Translations under genes and position numbers: made by a program | In this document: one piece after another, positions 8,769 to 17,989 of the stretch | How the letters are laid out: each line of letters begins with the position of its first letter | Position numbering within the stretch: the first letter of the stretch is position 1 | The notes under the pieces: generated by a model | Told to the model about the DNA's origin: nothing | Seen by the model: the letters and a program-made list of their open reading frames with translations, nothing else | Database searches by the model: none | Assembly: GCA_028821475.1 (NCBI GenBank) | Contig: JAPPGB010000091.1 | Location: 1 to 64,000 of the forward strand | Origin: Spirochaetaceae bacterium | GTDB taxonomy: Bacteria; Spirochaetota; Spirochaetia; SZUA-6; Bin103 | Direction of reading: 5' to 3' | DNA: 64,000 nucleotides

Positions 8769-11700
8769 ATGAATCCGGATACACCTGATCGCCGGGCCGC
8801 CGAGAGCCTCGGTACCCGAGGCGGGCCTTGCCTGACGGTGCCGTTCGGCGCGGAGGTGGACGATGCGGCGGTCAAGGTGGCGCTGCACGCCGCGTTTCGG
8901 GAACAGCGCGCGTTCGCGTTTGCACCGCGGGCCGCGTGGCAGGGCGCCGATGCCGGCGAGCGGCAACGGCTGGCGGCCGCGGTTCGCGCCGACGCGGTGG
9001 CTTCCGCCGCGCCGGACAGTCCGGCGGCGCGCGAACGGTTGCAGCGCGACGCGCGTCTCATGCAGCGGCTCGCCGGTGCCGTGCGCCTTACCCACGAGCT
9101 GCTCACGGCGCACGCGGATGTCGGCAGCCCCGCCGGGGCGCCGCGGCGCGTGGTGCTGATCCGCGAGTTGCCGGGCGCGGCCTTCGTCTTCGAACTGGGG
9201 GCGACCGCGGTGCTGGCGCGGGTCGGGCAGGGGCCGGTCGGGGCGCGGGTGCCGACCATTTATCTCGGATTGCGGCTGTTCGACCTGGCGGCGGCGGAGC
9301 AGGACGCCTCCGGCGCCGCGCGGGAGGCGCTGGGGCTGATCCTGCGCCTTGAAGAGCGCGCCATCGAGACCGGCTACTCGCACGTCGAGACGGTCGACGA
9401 CCGCCATCGCGCCACCCTGGAGAGGTTGTACCGCGCGCTACGCGAGCCGGCGCTTGGCTTTGTAGCGCCCGAGCAGGAGCTGCCGGTGCCGCGCCGCCCG
9501 GTGCGGGTCACCGCCGCCCGCCGGCAGGCGTTCCTGCGCCAGTTGAACGCGCGCCGCGCCGAGTCGCCGCTCGACTTCGACGCTGCGATCTGCACCGCGG
9601 CGATGCGCAGCCTGGAACGGCTCGCGCAGCGCGCCAAGCGGCATGGCGACGCCGGCACCCGCCGCGAGGTGGTGCGCCTGCTGGTCGCCGCCGCCGGCCA
9701 CGACCTGCACGAGGTGCGCAACCACGCCAACCTGCTCCTGGAGCGCATGCTCGCCCCCAAGGAGTTCGACGCCCCGCTGGCGCGTACCTTCGCCAACGTC
9801 ACCCGCGGCGCCACGCACCGGTTCTCGCTCGACCTGCCGCCGCGGCGCGGGCGCTACCTGGTGCGGGTCTACCGCGGCGCGCCCCACCACCGCTACCCCG
9901 GCGAGGCCGACATCCGTTACGACGAGGTGGAGCTGCGGCCCCGCGGGCCGGGGCAGCCGCTGACCGCGCGGTACTCGTTCGGCGAACTGGGCCACTACGA
10001 CTACTGCGTGGTGCGGGTGCACGCCAGCGGACGCCGGGAGTGGCTCAAGGACGCCGCCTGCAGCGGGCGCATCAACGTCATTCCCGACCTGCGTGGCGAG
10101 CTGGCGTTGCAGATCTTCCCCGACATCCACGGCCACACGCGCACCTGGTGGGGAGACGGCGAGCATCCCGGACTGGTCTACAACGAGCATGGCGAGGTGA
10201 TCCGGCTCGGCACCTTCGCCGACGTCGCCGCCCATCTCCCGCACATCCGGCGCCGCCACGGATTCAGCATCGTCTACCTGCTCGGCGTGCAGAAGCGCGG
10301 CAGCAACCGCGAGGACTGGTCGCCGCACGCCACCTCCGCCTCACCGTTCGCCCCGGAGAGCCTGGTCGAGATGGAACCTCGCCTGGGCGGCAACGACGGC
10401 CTGCGCGAGTTGGTCGAGGCAGCGCATGAACTCGGCATGAAGGTGGTGGTGGACGTGATCCCGCACCTCAACCGCCGCGTGCACGACGTCCCGGAGTCGT
10501 TCTCCGTGCGCTGCTTCGACGATGCCGGCAACCTGGTGCCGCGCGCATCGACCGACGGACGTTACGGGAGCTGGAACGACGGAGTGCTGCTCAACTACCG
10601 CCGCCTTGCGGTGTGGGAGTGGCTCGCCGGCGCGGTGCGAACCCTGGTGGAGCGGTTCGACGTCGACGGCGTGCGCTGCGACATCGCCCACGCGCTGCCG
10701 GTGGTGATGAAACGCAACAACGCCTCCACCCTGCCCTCCGGCCCGCGTTCCGACGAGGATCAGGTGGAGGGCACCATCGTGGTCAACGAGCGGGAGGACG
10801 ACCACCTCATCACCACCGGATTTTTCGATTCGGCGTGCCGCGACCTGGTCGCCAGTCCGCTGCACTACCTGCTGATGCGCGAGCTCGAGCAGGCGACACG
10901 CGGATGCGGCAAGGACTTCAGCCTGTTCCTCGCCGAGTCCTACTGGGGCCGCGAGCAGTACCTGAGCCGGGTCGGGGTGGTACCCTACAACTCCGCGCTG
11001 TTCAAGATCTGTGAGCGGGTTGCGCAGGGCACCTCCCCGGTGAGCGAGATCTACCACCTGTACGACGATCACTACCGGCACGCGCTGCCGCCCGGCACCG
11101 AGCTGATGGGCATGTTCGGCAATCACGACGAACGGCGTCCGGTGAACACGTTCGGGCGCGACAACCTGCGCCCGGTGCTGACGCTGACCTCGTTTCTGAC
11201 CAACCTGCTGCTGGACTACGAGGGCAACGCCGAGGGCGAGGCATGGAAGGTGTTCGCCGACAACGTGTACGTGGACTGGAACCGCTTCGACAGCGCGGCG
11301 GATCGCAGCGTGGAGCGGGTGTTCAGCGAGGCGTACGCGTTCCACCGCCGCAACCCGGGGCGCGGCACGCTGGTGCCGACCGACCACGAGCAGGTAGTGG
11401 CGGTTATCAAGCCGGCGCCGCGCGGCCTGTGGCTGGCGGTGTGCAGCTTCTCGGCCGACAGCGCGATGGTGAGCGTCGATCTGAGCGCGGCGGAGATGAT
11501 CGACGATGCGGCGCGCTACGTGGTGGTCGACCCTACCTACTCGCCGGTCACCCGCGGGTACGCGCACTATACCGGGCGTGAATTGCGCGTGACCCCGCTC
11601 ACCACCTCGGTGAGCTACCGGCAGCGGGTAAAGCTGTTGCGCATCGACCTGGATGCCGCGGACGCGGACGCCGGATCCCGAACGGAGGGCGGCTCCGCGA

Positions 11701-13682
11701 AGGACCTGCTGCGCGACTCCTTCGATCGGCTGCTGGTGGCGCGCTCGCGCGAGCAGGTCACCGCCTCCTACGCGTACCGGGCGCTGGCGGAAGCCGCGGC
11801 GGATCGCGAGCGGCTGGCGCGATTTCTCGACCAGACGCTGCTGCCACTGTACGACCCGTCCTCCGACGAGGCGGTCGCCCTCGGGTTGAAGCGCGCCCTG
11901 TACCACGCCCACCGCGACCGGCAAGCGCGCTCGGGCGCCGGCCCCGATGCCGGGCTCAGCTACCTGCACGCCGGTGCGCCGCCGCGGGCCGGCAAGGTAC
12001 TGGTACGCGCCCTCGCGCTGCTGCGCAGCCGGCCGCTGGTATTCGTCTCGGCGGAGGCGGAGCCGTTCTCCAAGAGCGGCGGCCTGGCCAACGTCACCTT
12101 CGAACTGCCGCGCGAACTGGCCCGCCTCGGCGAGTCGATGTACGTGATCACGCCGCTGTACCGCACCGGCGAGCGGCGCGCGGTGGGCAAGATGCGGGAC
12201 GCGGTGGCCCGCTTCGGCGTGTCCTACACCGGGGTCAACGTGCACTTCCGGCTCGGCAACGAGGACTTCGAGGTGGGCGTCCACCGGGGCGAGGTGGAGG
12301 GGGTGACCTACTTCCTGCTCGACCATCACGAACTGTTCGACGGCCTGTACTGGGGCTACCGCTCCAATGAGCGCATCCGCCGCCGGCTGGCCCTGGGACG
12401 GGCAGCCGCCGAGGTAATGATGCGCTTCCGGCTGCATCCGCAGGTGGTAGCCACCAACGATGCCGCGGCCAGCCTGGTGAGCGGCATCGTGCGCGGCGAT
12501 CCCTACTACGCCGGCAGCGCCGCATTCGCCGACACCGGTTTCGTGCACATCATCCACAACGGCGGCTGGCAATACTTCGACTGCTACGACCGCTACGAGG
12601 AGGGCGCCGACCTGTTCGGTCTGTTCAACCTTCCGTTCGAGCTCGCTCCGCGATTTACCGATCCACGCAACCCGGCACAGTTCAATCTCATGGCCGCCGG
12701 CATACGGTTCGCGGACCGGGTGTTCACGGTGAGCCCCACCTACGCACGACAGATCGAGCGTGACTGCGACGGCCTGGAGGGGCTCCTGCACGACGTAGTC
12801 GGAATCAACAACGGTATCGGCAAGGACTTTCGGCGCGGGGTAGGGCAGCGCCTGGCCCGATCCGGGCTGGAGCGGCGCCACGCTGCGAGCCTCAAGGAAC
12901 GCATCGACGCCGACCGCGCGCTGCGCGACAAGCTGGGGCGGCGGTTTCCGGAACTGCTGGGCCGGGAAGGCGAGCCGGTACGCTTTCGCAGTCAGGCGCG
13001 GCGCGACGAAGTGTTCCGCATGCGCACCAAGCTGCTCGCCCAGATCGAGTACGGCCTGACCGTTGATCCGGACCGCGTGCTGTACGTGATGATCCATCGC
13101 GTCAGCGACCAGAAGGGGTTCCAGATCCTGCTCGATGCCTCGCAGGGGATCTTCCGTGACCTGGGCGTGCAGGCGATCCTCGGCGGCCCGATCGCCCCGA
13201 ACGACCACCGCGCCGAGCAGCTCGCGGCGGGCATGCGCGCGCTCATGGAGTATTACCCCGGCTCGGTGGCCGCCCGCATCGGCTACCAGGAGATCAGCCT
13301 GCCGCTCCTGGCCGCGGACGCGTTCCTGATGCCGTCGGAATTCGAGCCCGGCGGCATCTCGCAACTCGAAGCGATGAGTTGCGGGTGCATCGTGGTGGCA
13401 CATGCCACCGGCGGCCTGCGCGATACGGTAACGCCGCTGCACGTGAGCGGCGCCTCGGTGCGCGGCTGCGGCGTGCTGTTCGGCGACTACCACGCCGGCG
13501 CGTTTCTCGATGCGATGGCGCGCTGCACCTGGTTCTTCCGCCACGCGACGGCCAGCCAGATTCGGCGCGCGCGCAACAACGCGAGGCGCAGCATCGTCTG
13601 GTGGGATCGCGCCGCGCAGCGCTACCAGCAAGAGCTGCACGCCCTCAAGGAGACCGTTCCTTCTTCCGCTCTACAACCCTGA
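8769..13682 (+). CDS. GH13 alpha-amylase-type domain fused to glycogen synthase (GT5)
   Basis: The 1,637-residue fusion has three parts. Residues 1 to about 440 are a helical region followed by a beta-rich, carbohydrate-binding-like module that I do not recognise. About 445-960 is a GH13 barrel with complete catalytic residues: nucleophile D638 in GVRCDIAH, acid/base E723 in LFLAESYWG, and transition-state D787 in GNHDE. About 1090-1637 is a GlgA-type GT5 domain starting with SKSGGLANV (usual form KTGGLADV) and carrying FEPGGISQLEAMSCG. Glycogen synthase makes alpha-1,4-glucan from a nucleotide sugar; the amylase part may trim or transfer primers. The start has AGGAAA upstream. GlgP lies 266 nt downstream. 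Confidence 0.9.
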   Translation: MNPDTPDRRAAESLGTRGGPCLTVPFGAEVDDAAVKVALHAAFREQRAFAFAPRAAWQGADAGERQRLAAAVRADAVASAAPDSPAARERLQRDARLMQRLAGAVRLTHELLTAHADVGSPAGAPRRVVLIRELPGAAFVFELGATAVLARVGQGPVGARVPTIYLGLRLFDLAAAEQDASGAAREALGLILRLEERAIETGYSHVETVDDRHRATLERLYRALREPALGFVAPEQELPVPRRPVRVTAARRQAFLRQLNARRAESPLDFDAAICTAAMRSLERLAQRAKRHGDAGTRREVVRLLVAAAGHDLHEVRNHANLLLERMLAPKEFDAPLARTFANVTRGATHRFSLDLPPRRGRYLVRVYRGAPHHRYPGEADIRYDEVELRPRGPGQPLTARYSFGELGHYDYCVVRVHASGRREWLKDAACSGRINVIPDLRGELALQIFPDIHGHTRTWWGDGEHPGLVYNEHGEVIRLGTFADVAAHLPHIRRRHGFSIVYLLGVQKRGSNREDWSPHATSASPFAPESLVEMEPRLGGNDGLRELVEAAHELGMKVVVDVIPHLNRRVHDVPESFSVRCFDDAGNLVPRASTDGRYGSWNDGVLLNYRRLAVWEWLAGAVRTLVERFDVDGVRCDIAHALPVVMKRNNASTLPSGPRSDEDQVEGTIVVNEREDDHLITTGFFDSACRDLVASPLHYLLMRELEQATRGCGKDFSLFLAESYWGREQYLSRVGVVPYNSALFKICERVAQGTSPVSEIYHLYDDHYRHALPPGTELMGMFGNHDERRPVNTFGRDNLRPVLTLTSFLTNLLLDYEGNAEGEAWKVFADNVYVDWNRFDSAADRSVERVFSEAYAFHRRNPGRGTLVPTDHEQVVAVIKPAPRGLWLAVCSFSADSAMVSVDLSAAEMIDDAARYVVVDPTYSPVTRGYAHYTGRELRVTPLTTSVSYRQRVKLLRIDLDAADADAGSRTEGGSAKDLLRDSFDRLLVARSREQVTASYAYRALAEAAADRERLARFLDQTLLPLYDPSSDEAVALGLKRALYHAHRDRQARSGAGPDAGLSYLHAGAPPRAGKVLVRALALLRSRPLVFVSAEAEPFSKSGGLANVTFELPRELARLGESMYVITPLYRTGERRAVGKMRDAVARFGVSYTGVNVHFRLGNEDFEVGVHRGEVEGVTYFLLDHHELFDGLYWGYRSNERIRRRLALGRAAAEVMMRFRLHPQVVATNDAAASLVSGIVRGDPYYAGSAAFADTGFVHIIHNGGWQYFDCYDRYEEGADLFGLFNLPFELAPRFTDPRNPAQFNLMAAGIRFADRVFTVSPTYARQIERDCDGLEGLLHDVVGINNGIGKDFRRGVGQRLARSGLERRHAASLKERIDADRALRDKLGRRFPELLGREGEPVRFRSQARRDEVFRMRTKLLAQIEYGLTVDPDRVLYVMIHRVSDQKGFQILLDASQGIFRDLGVQAILGGPIAPNDHRAEQLAAGMRALMEYYPGSVAARIGYQEISLPLLAADAFLMPSEFEPGGISQLEAMSCGCIVVAHATGGLRDTVTPLHVSGASVRGCGVLFGDYHAGAFLDAMARCTWFFRHATASQIRRARNNARRSIVWWDRAAQRYQQELHALKETVPSSALQP

Positions 13683-13733
13683 CCCCCGCCGATGCCAGGT
13701 GCAGCCGGAACAGGAATTGCACGCCAACCCCCA

Positions 13734-13879
13734 ACGCCAACCCCAACGCCATGCAGTTTGGCGCAGCCAAACTGCGGTTGTTGGCCGCCAGGCCAACGCC
13801 ATGGCCGTCACGCCAACCCCAACGCCATGCAGTTTGGCGCAGCCAAACTGCGGTTGTTGGCCGAAGGCCAACGCCATGG
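13734..13879. repeat. Two direct copies of a 70-71 nt hairpin element
   Basis: Copy 1 is 13734-13804 and copy 2 is 13810-13879, nearly identical apart from a one-base difference in spacing. Each holds a perfect 10-bp inverted repeat, GCAGTTTGGC / GCCAAACTGC, with a GCA loop (13753-13775 and 13829-13851). Flanking CCAAC and GTTGG can extend the stem. It fills most of the gap between the glycogen synthase fusion and glgP. No U-tract follows, so it does not look like an ordinary terminator. REP/BIME-like extragenic elements and mRNA-stabilising hairpins are possible. Confidence 0.85.
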
Positions 13880-13948
13880 ACAAAGCAGCAGGCTTCCTGG
13901 CACTAATACGCATCGCTCCGGCTTCATGCCCGGATCGCACCAACGCCC

Positions 13949-16489
13949 ATGTCACAGCGACTGACTTTTACCGTCAAACCCAACCTTCCACCCCGGCTTT
14001 CGCCGCTGGCCACGCTGGCCGAGGACTTCTGGATCAGTTGGCATTTCGACGCCATCCGGCTGTTCATGCGGTTCGGCAACGAACTGTGGACCGGAACCAA
14101 CCAGACGCCGGTGCGGCTACTCACCGAGGCGCCCCAGGAGCAGCTCGACGAACTCGAGCGGGATGAGTCGTTCCTGGCCCACATGGACCGCGTGTACGCC
14201 AGCTATCGCGCCTACCGCGACGCGGCGCCGTGGTACCGTGGCGCCCGCGATGCCGTGGTCGCCTACTTCTCGATGGAGTTCGGCCTCGACGTCACCCTGC
14301 CGATCTACTCAGGCGGGCTCGGCGTGCTGTCCGGCGATCACCTGAAGAGCTGCTCGGATCTCGGGCTGCCGGTGGTGGGAGTGGGACTGTTGTATCGCAC
14401 CGGCTATTTTCGCCAACACGTCACCATGGAGGGACAGCAGAAGGAGTCGTATCCGCCGAACGACTTCCACAATCTCCCGTTGACCCCGTGCACCTCCACC
14501 GACGGCACCCCCGTGCAGGTGGCGGTGGAGTTGGGCCACGAACGCGCCTTCGCACAGGTGTGGCGCGTCCAGGTGGGACGGGTGAGCCTCTACCTGCTGG
14601 ACTCCGACATCGAGATCAATGATCCGTCGGCGCGCCGCATCACGGCGCAGTTGTACGTCGCGGACCGGCGCGAGCGCCTGCGCCAGGAACTGCTGCTCGG
14701 CGTCGGCGGCGTGCGCGCCCTGGACGCGCTCGGTGTGCCGGTCGCGGTAACCCACATGAACGAGGGGCACTCGGCGTTTCTTGGTCTGGAACGCATACGA
14801 GCGCTGATGCGCGCACACGGTCTGAGCTTCGCGGAGGCGCGGCAGGCGGTGTGGAGCACCAACGTATTCACCACCCACACGCCGGTACCGGCCGGCAACG
14901 AGAGCTTCGACAACCACCTGGTGCTCGACCAGGCGGCGCCGCTGCGCGGAGAGCTGGGGCTGAACGAGGAGGAGTTCCTGGCGCTCGGGCGCGCAGGCCA
15001 CGACGAATTCGGCCTGACCCCCCTGGCCCTGCGCCTGTCCGCCTACTGCAACGGCGTCAGCCGGCTGCACGGGAGTGTGTCGCGCAGCATGTGGAGCGGC
15101 CTGTGGCCGGACGTGCCGGTGGAGGAGGTGCCGATCCGGCACATCACCAACGGCGTGCACCCGCGCAGTTGGATTTCACACGACATCCAGGATCTGCTGG
15201 AACGCTACCTGGGATCCCCCGACGAGAAGTACGGGCCGGAAGTGTCCGTCTGGGAGCAGGTGGACAATGTCGCCGACGAGGAGCTGTGGCACACCCACGA
15301 GCGCCGCCGCGAGCGCATGATCTGGTTCGCACGGCAGCGAGTCGTGGCCCAGTTGCGCCGCGAGCACGCATCCGAACGCGATCTGCAGGCGGCCGAGGTG
15401 GCGTTGCGCCCGGACGCACTCACCATCGGATTTGCGCGCCGCTTTGCCGGCTACAAGCGGGCCGGCCTGCTGTTCCGCCGGCCCGAGCGCCTGGTGCGCC
15501 TGCTCACCGACCAGGAACGCCCGGTGCAGGTCATACTGGCCGGCAAGGCGCACCCCAACGATCATCAGGGCAAAGAGATGATCCGCCATATCGTCCAGTT
15601 CGTCGCCGACCACGATCTGCGCAGCCGGCTGGTGTTTCTCGACGACTACGACATCAGCGTGGCGCGCTACCTGGTGTCCGGTTGCGACCTGTGGCTCAAC
15701 ACGCCGCGCCGCCCGCATGAAGCCAGCGGCACCAGCGGCATGAAGGCGGCCGTGAACGGGTCGCTGGTGCTGTCCACGCTGGACGGCTGGTGGGACGAAG
15801 CGTTCAGTCCCGACATCGGATGGGCGGTGGGCGCGGGCGAGAGCTACGCCGACGAAGAGGTGCAGGACGAGATCGAGGCCGACGCCGTGTTCAGCGAGTT
15901 GGAGCAGAATGTGATTCCGATGTTCTACGATCGCGGCATCGACGGCCTGCCGAGGGCATGGATCGGCAAGATGCGCCGCTCCATGAAGCAGGTGGGACAG
16001 CGCTTCAGTGCGCAGCGCATGGTGGCCGAGTATCACCGCATGTTCTATGCGCCCGCCCTGGCACAGGCGCGGCGCATGGCCGACGGGGGATGGCGCGACG
16101 CCATCGACCTGGCGAGATACCTGGGCAGGTTGGAGCAGCATTGGCCCGCCATTGCCGTCGAGCGGCTGGCCAGCAACAGTCCGCAGACGTTGCGGGTCGG
16201 CGACCGGCTGGAGGTGACGGCGGACGTACGCCTGGGAGGCCTCTCCGCCGCCGAGGTGCAGGTGTCGCTGTACCATGGTACACTGCGTGCCCGCAATGCT
16301 GGCGCCGATGCCATCACCGGTGGCGAGTGCGCGGCGATGGAGTTGGTGGCACAGGATGGCGAGACAGCCACCTACCGTGCGCAGGCGGTGTGCCACACCA
16401 CCGGGCGGGTCGGCGCCACGGTACGGATCACGCCGACCCACCCGGCGCTGGCGCATCCGTTGGTTCCCGGTCTGTTCCGCCAGGGATAA
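13949..16489 (+). CDS. glgP: Alpha-glucan (glycogen) phosphorylase
   Basis: This enzyme releases glucose-1-phosphate from glycogen or maltodextrin by phosphorolysis, using pyridoxal phosphate. The 846-residue protein belongs to the shorter bacterial/archaeal phosphorylase group. It begins with a DUF3417-like N-terminal part and the conserved AYFSMEFGL and SGGLGVLSGDH. HMNEGHSAF lies near residue 270, and the cofactor lysine K599 is in GTSGMKAAVNG. FARRFAGYKR is also present. The last 120 residues are beta-rich. It is co-directional with the amylase-GlgA fusion, so synthesis and breakdown of glycogen are encoded together. No strong ribosome site precedes the ATG. Confidence 0.93.
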   Translation: MSQRLTFTVKPNLPPRLSPLATLAEDFWISWHFDAIRLFMRFGNELWTGTNQTPVRLLTEAPQEQLDELERDESFLAHMDRVYASYRAYRDAAPWYRGARDAVVAYFSMEFGLDVTLPIYSGGLGVLSGDHLKSCSDLGLPVVGVGLLYRTGYFRQHVTMEGQQKESYPPNDFHNLPLTPCTSTDGTPVQVAVELGHERAFAQVWRVQVGRVSLYLLDSDIEINDPSARRITAQLYVADRRERLRQELLLGVGGVRALDALGVPVAVTHMNEGHSAFLGLERIRALMRAHGLSFAEARQAVWSTNVFTTHTPVPAGNESFDNHLVLDQAAPLRGELGLNEEEFLALGRAGHDEFGLTPLALRLSAYCNGVSRLHGSVSRSMWSGLWPDVPVEEVPIRHITNGVHPRSWISHDIQDLLERYLGSPDEKYGPEVSVWEQVDNVADEELWHTHERRRERMIWFARQRVVAQLRREHASERDLQAAEVALRPDALTIGFARRFAGYKRAGLLFRRPERLVRLLTDQERPVQVILAGKAHPNDHQGKEMIRHIVQFVADHDLRSRLVFLDDYDISVARYLVSGCDLWLNTPRRPHEASGTSGMKAAVNGSLVLSTLDGWWDEAFSPDIGWAVGAGESYADEEVQDEIEADAVFSELEQNVIPMFYDRGIDGLPRAWIGKMRRSMKQVGQRFSAQRMVAEYHRMFYAPALAQARRMADGGWRDAIDLARYLGRLEQHWPAIAVERLASNSPQTLRVGDRLEVTADVRLGGLSAAEVQVSLYHGTLRARNAGADAITGGECAAMELVAQDGETATYRAQAVCHTTGRVGATVRITPTHPALAHPLVPGLFRQG

Positions 16490-16610
16490 CCGACAACGGC
16501 GGCAGGCTGCCATTGCGTGATGCCTGGATCGCGACCGGTGAGCGTTTGCCCAACAGGCAGCGTGAGTGTGATCCGGGATTCGTGTAGTGACACCTTGGAC
16601 AGGACGTAAG

Positions 16611-16630
16611 CCTATGCGATAAGTTATAGG
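16611..16630. promoter_or_regulatory. Possible operator: 5-bp inverted repeat upstream of a TetR gene
   Basis: CCTAT and ATAGG form an inverted repeat with a 10-nt AT-rich spacer, 25 nt before the ATG of the first TetR gene. TetR-family repressors often bind such sites in their own promoter region. The arms are short, so chance is a real alternative. Confidence 0.25.
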
Positions 16631-16655
16631 CAACCTACAAGGCACTATTCGAATC

Positions 16656-17237
16656 ATGCCCAGAAAGAAACAATTTGAGGTCGATGCGGCGCTGACCAAG
16701 GCGATGCGTGAATTCTGGGGCCGCGGCTATCATCCGACGTCAATGCAGGATCTGGTGGACTGCATGGGCATCGGGCGCGGCAGCATTTACGACACGTTCG
16801 GCAGCAAGCGTGGATTGTTCATGCGATCCCTCGACCGCTACATCAAGCTATATGCCTCCGTGTTCCAGGACGTGCTGGCGAAGTCGACCTCGCCGTCGGA
16901 GTCGATCCTGAACGTGTTCGAGCACGCCATCGCGGCCCTGGTGGTGGGCGGCTCCCGCGATGGTTGCTTCGTCATCAACACCGCCGCGGAGCTGGCGGCT
17001 CACGACGACGAGGTCGCCGAGGTCGTTACCGCAATGTTCCGCGATACCGAACAGGTGTTCCGGGCGCTGATCGAGCAGGGCCAGGAATTGGGCGAGATTC
17101 CACCCACCGTGGATGCGGTGCTGACGGCGCGCAGCTTGCTGAGCCTCTACATAGGACTGCGCATTCTGACGCGCAGCAACCCCGACATGTCCGTCCTGCA
17201 GGCGATCAAGAGCCAAGCCGGGGCGCTCATCTCGTAA
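16656..17237 (+). CDS. TetR/AcrR-family transcriptional regulator (copy 1)
   Basis: This 193-residue regulator has an N-terminal TetR helix-turn-helix (about residues 10-55: AMREFWGRGYHPTSMQDLVD, then GRGSIYDTFGSKRGLF) and a C-terminal ligand-binding and dimerisation half resembling TetR_C proteins of the AcrR group. It starts MPRKKQF. Its paralogue, starting MPRKKTF, lies 151 nt downstream in the same direction, so the pair arose by tandem duplication and diverged. No transporter or enzyme gene is next to them apart from glgP upstream, so the ligand and target are unknown. Confidence 0.88.
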   Translation: MPRKKQFEVDAALTKAMREFWGRGYHPTSMQDLVDCMGIGRGSIYDTFGSKRGLFMRSLDRYIKLYASVFQDVLAKSTSPSESILNVFEHAIAALVVGGSRDGCFVINTAAELAAHDDEVAEVVTAMFRDTEQVFRALIEQGQELGEIPPTVDAVLTARSLLSLYIGLRILTRSNPDMSVLQAIKSQAGALIS

Positions 17238-17244
17238 TCCCGCC

Positions 17245-17291
17245 CATCACAGGCATCACAGGCATCACAAGGGCACTTCGCGGCACTTCGT
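17245..17291. repeat. Two adjacent short tandem repeats
   Basis: A 9-nt unit, CATCACAGG, occurs twice and then once imperfectly (17245-17271). It is followed directly by two copies of the 10-nt unit GGCACTTCG(C/T) (17272-17291). The repeats lie in the gap between the two TetR genes, about 100 nt before the second ATG. Confidence 0.6.
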
Positions 17292-17388
17292 AGATTTTCA
17301 TAAACTTTTCGTGCATTACCTGTAGCCTTGATCTGGAACGTATGGTAAACTATGCCCTGTTTCCAAGGTCACAAGTGAGGCGGACACA

Positions 17389-17979
17389 ATGCCGAGAAAG
17401 AAGACTTTCACCATAGAATTCGCTCTTGACAAGGCTATGGAGCTGTTTTGGGAGCGCGGCTACCAGAACACGTCGATGCGCGAGATCGCCGAACACCTGG
17501 GGCTGAGCCGGAGCAGCATCTACGCCACCTTCGGCGACAAGCATACACTGTTCGTGGAGACGTTGCGCCGCTACGGGGGCGAGTGCCGCGCACCCGGATT
17601 GAGCGATCTGGGCACCGCGGCGTCGCCGCGTGCCGCACTGCTCAGGGTATTCGAGCTGGCGATCGCCGACGCCGGTACGACGCGGCAGCGCGATCATTGC
17701 CTGCTGATCAATACGGCCATGCAGCTCATGTACAGCGATCCGGAAGTAACCCTGGTGGTCGAGAGCGCCTTCCTGGAGATGGAGAACAGCTTTCGGTCGG
17801 CGATCGAACGCGCCGCGACGGGTGGCGAGGTCGCCACCGCGGTGGACGTGGTGCAGACCGCCCGCTCGCTGCTCAGCATCTACCTTGGCCTGTGCGTGCT
17901 GCTTCGCAGCGGCGCCCGCGACGAGGTTCTGCAGGCGGTGACGCACCAGGTGGAGGCGATGCTGCCGGCGCCGGCTTGA
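17389..17979 (+). CDS. TetR/AcrR-family transcriptional regulator (copy 2)
   Basis: This 196-residue protein is a paralogue of the preceding regulator. The DNA-binding region again has the pattern FWERGYQNTSMREIAEHLG followed by SRSSIYATFGDKHTLF. The recognition helix differs (SRSSIYATF versus GRGSIYDTF), so the two copies probably bind related but not identical sites. A GAGG sequence precedes the ATG. The upstream region is AT-richer than its surroundings and may hold a promoter, with TTGATC near 17330, but I cannot place a convincing -10. It converges with menD, whose stop codon is 10 nt away. Confidence 0.88.
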   Translation: MPRKKTFTIEFALDKAMELFWERGYQNTSMREIAEHLGLSRSSIYATFGDKHTLFVETLRRYGGECRAPGLSDLGTAASPRAALLRVFELAIADAGTTRQRDHCLLINTAMQLMYSDPEVTLVVESAFLEMENSFRSAIERAATGGEVATAVDVVQTARSLLSIYLGLCVLLRSGARDEVLQAVTHQVEAMLPAPA

Positions 17980-17989
17980 TCGCGGCCTG

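Noticed and set aside
13683-13948. A protein-coding gene across the hairpin repeat
   Set aside because: Several frames are open there only because the repeat lacks stops. The translated products just repeat the same unit and the two flanking genes start and end normally.
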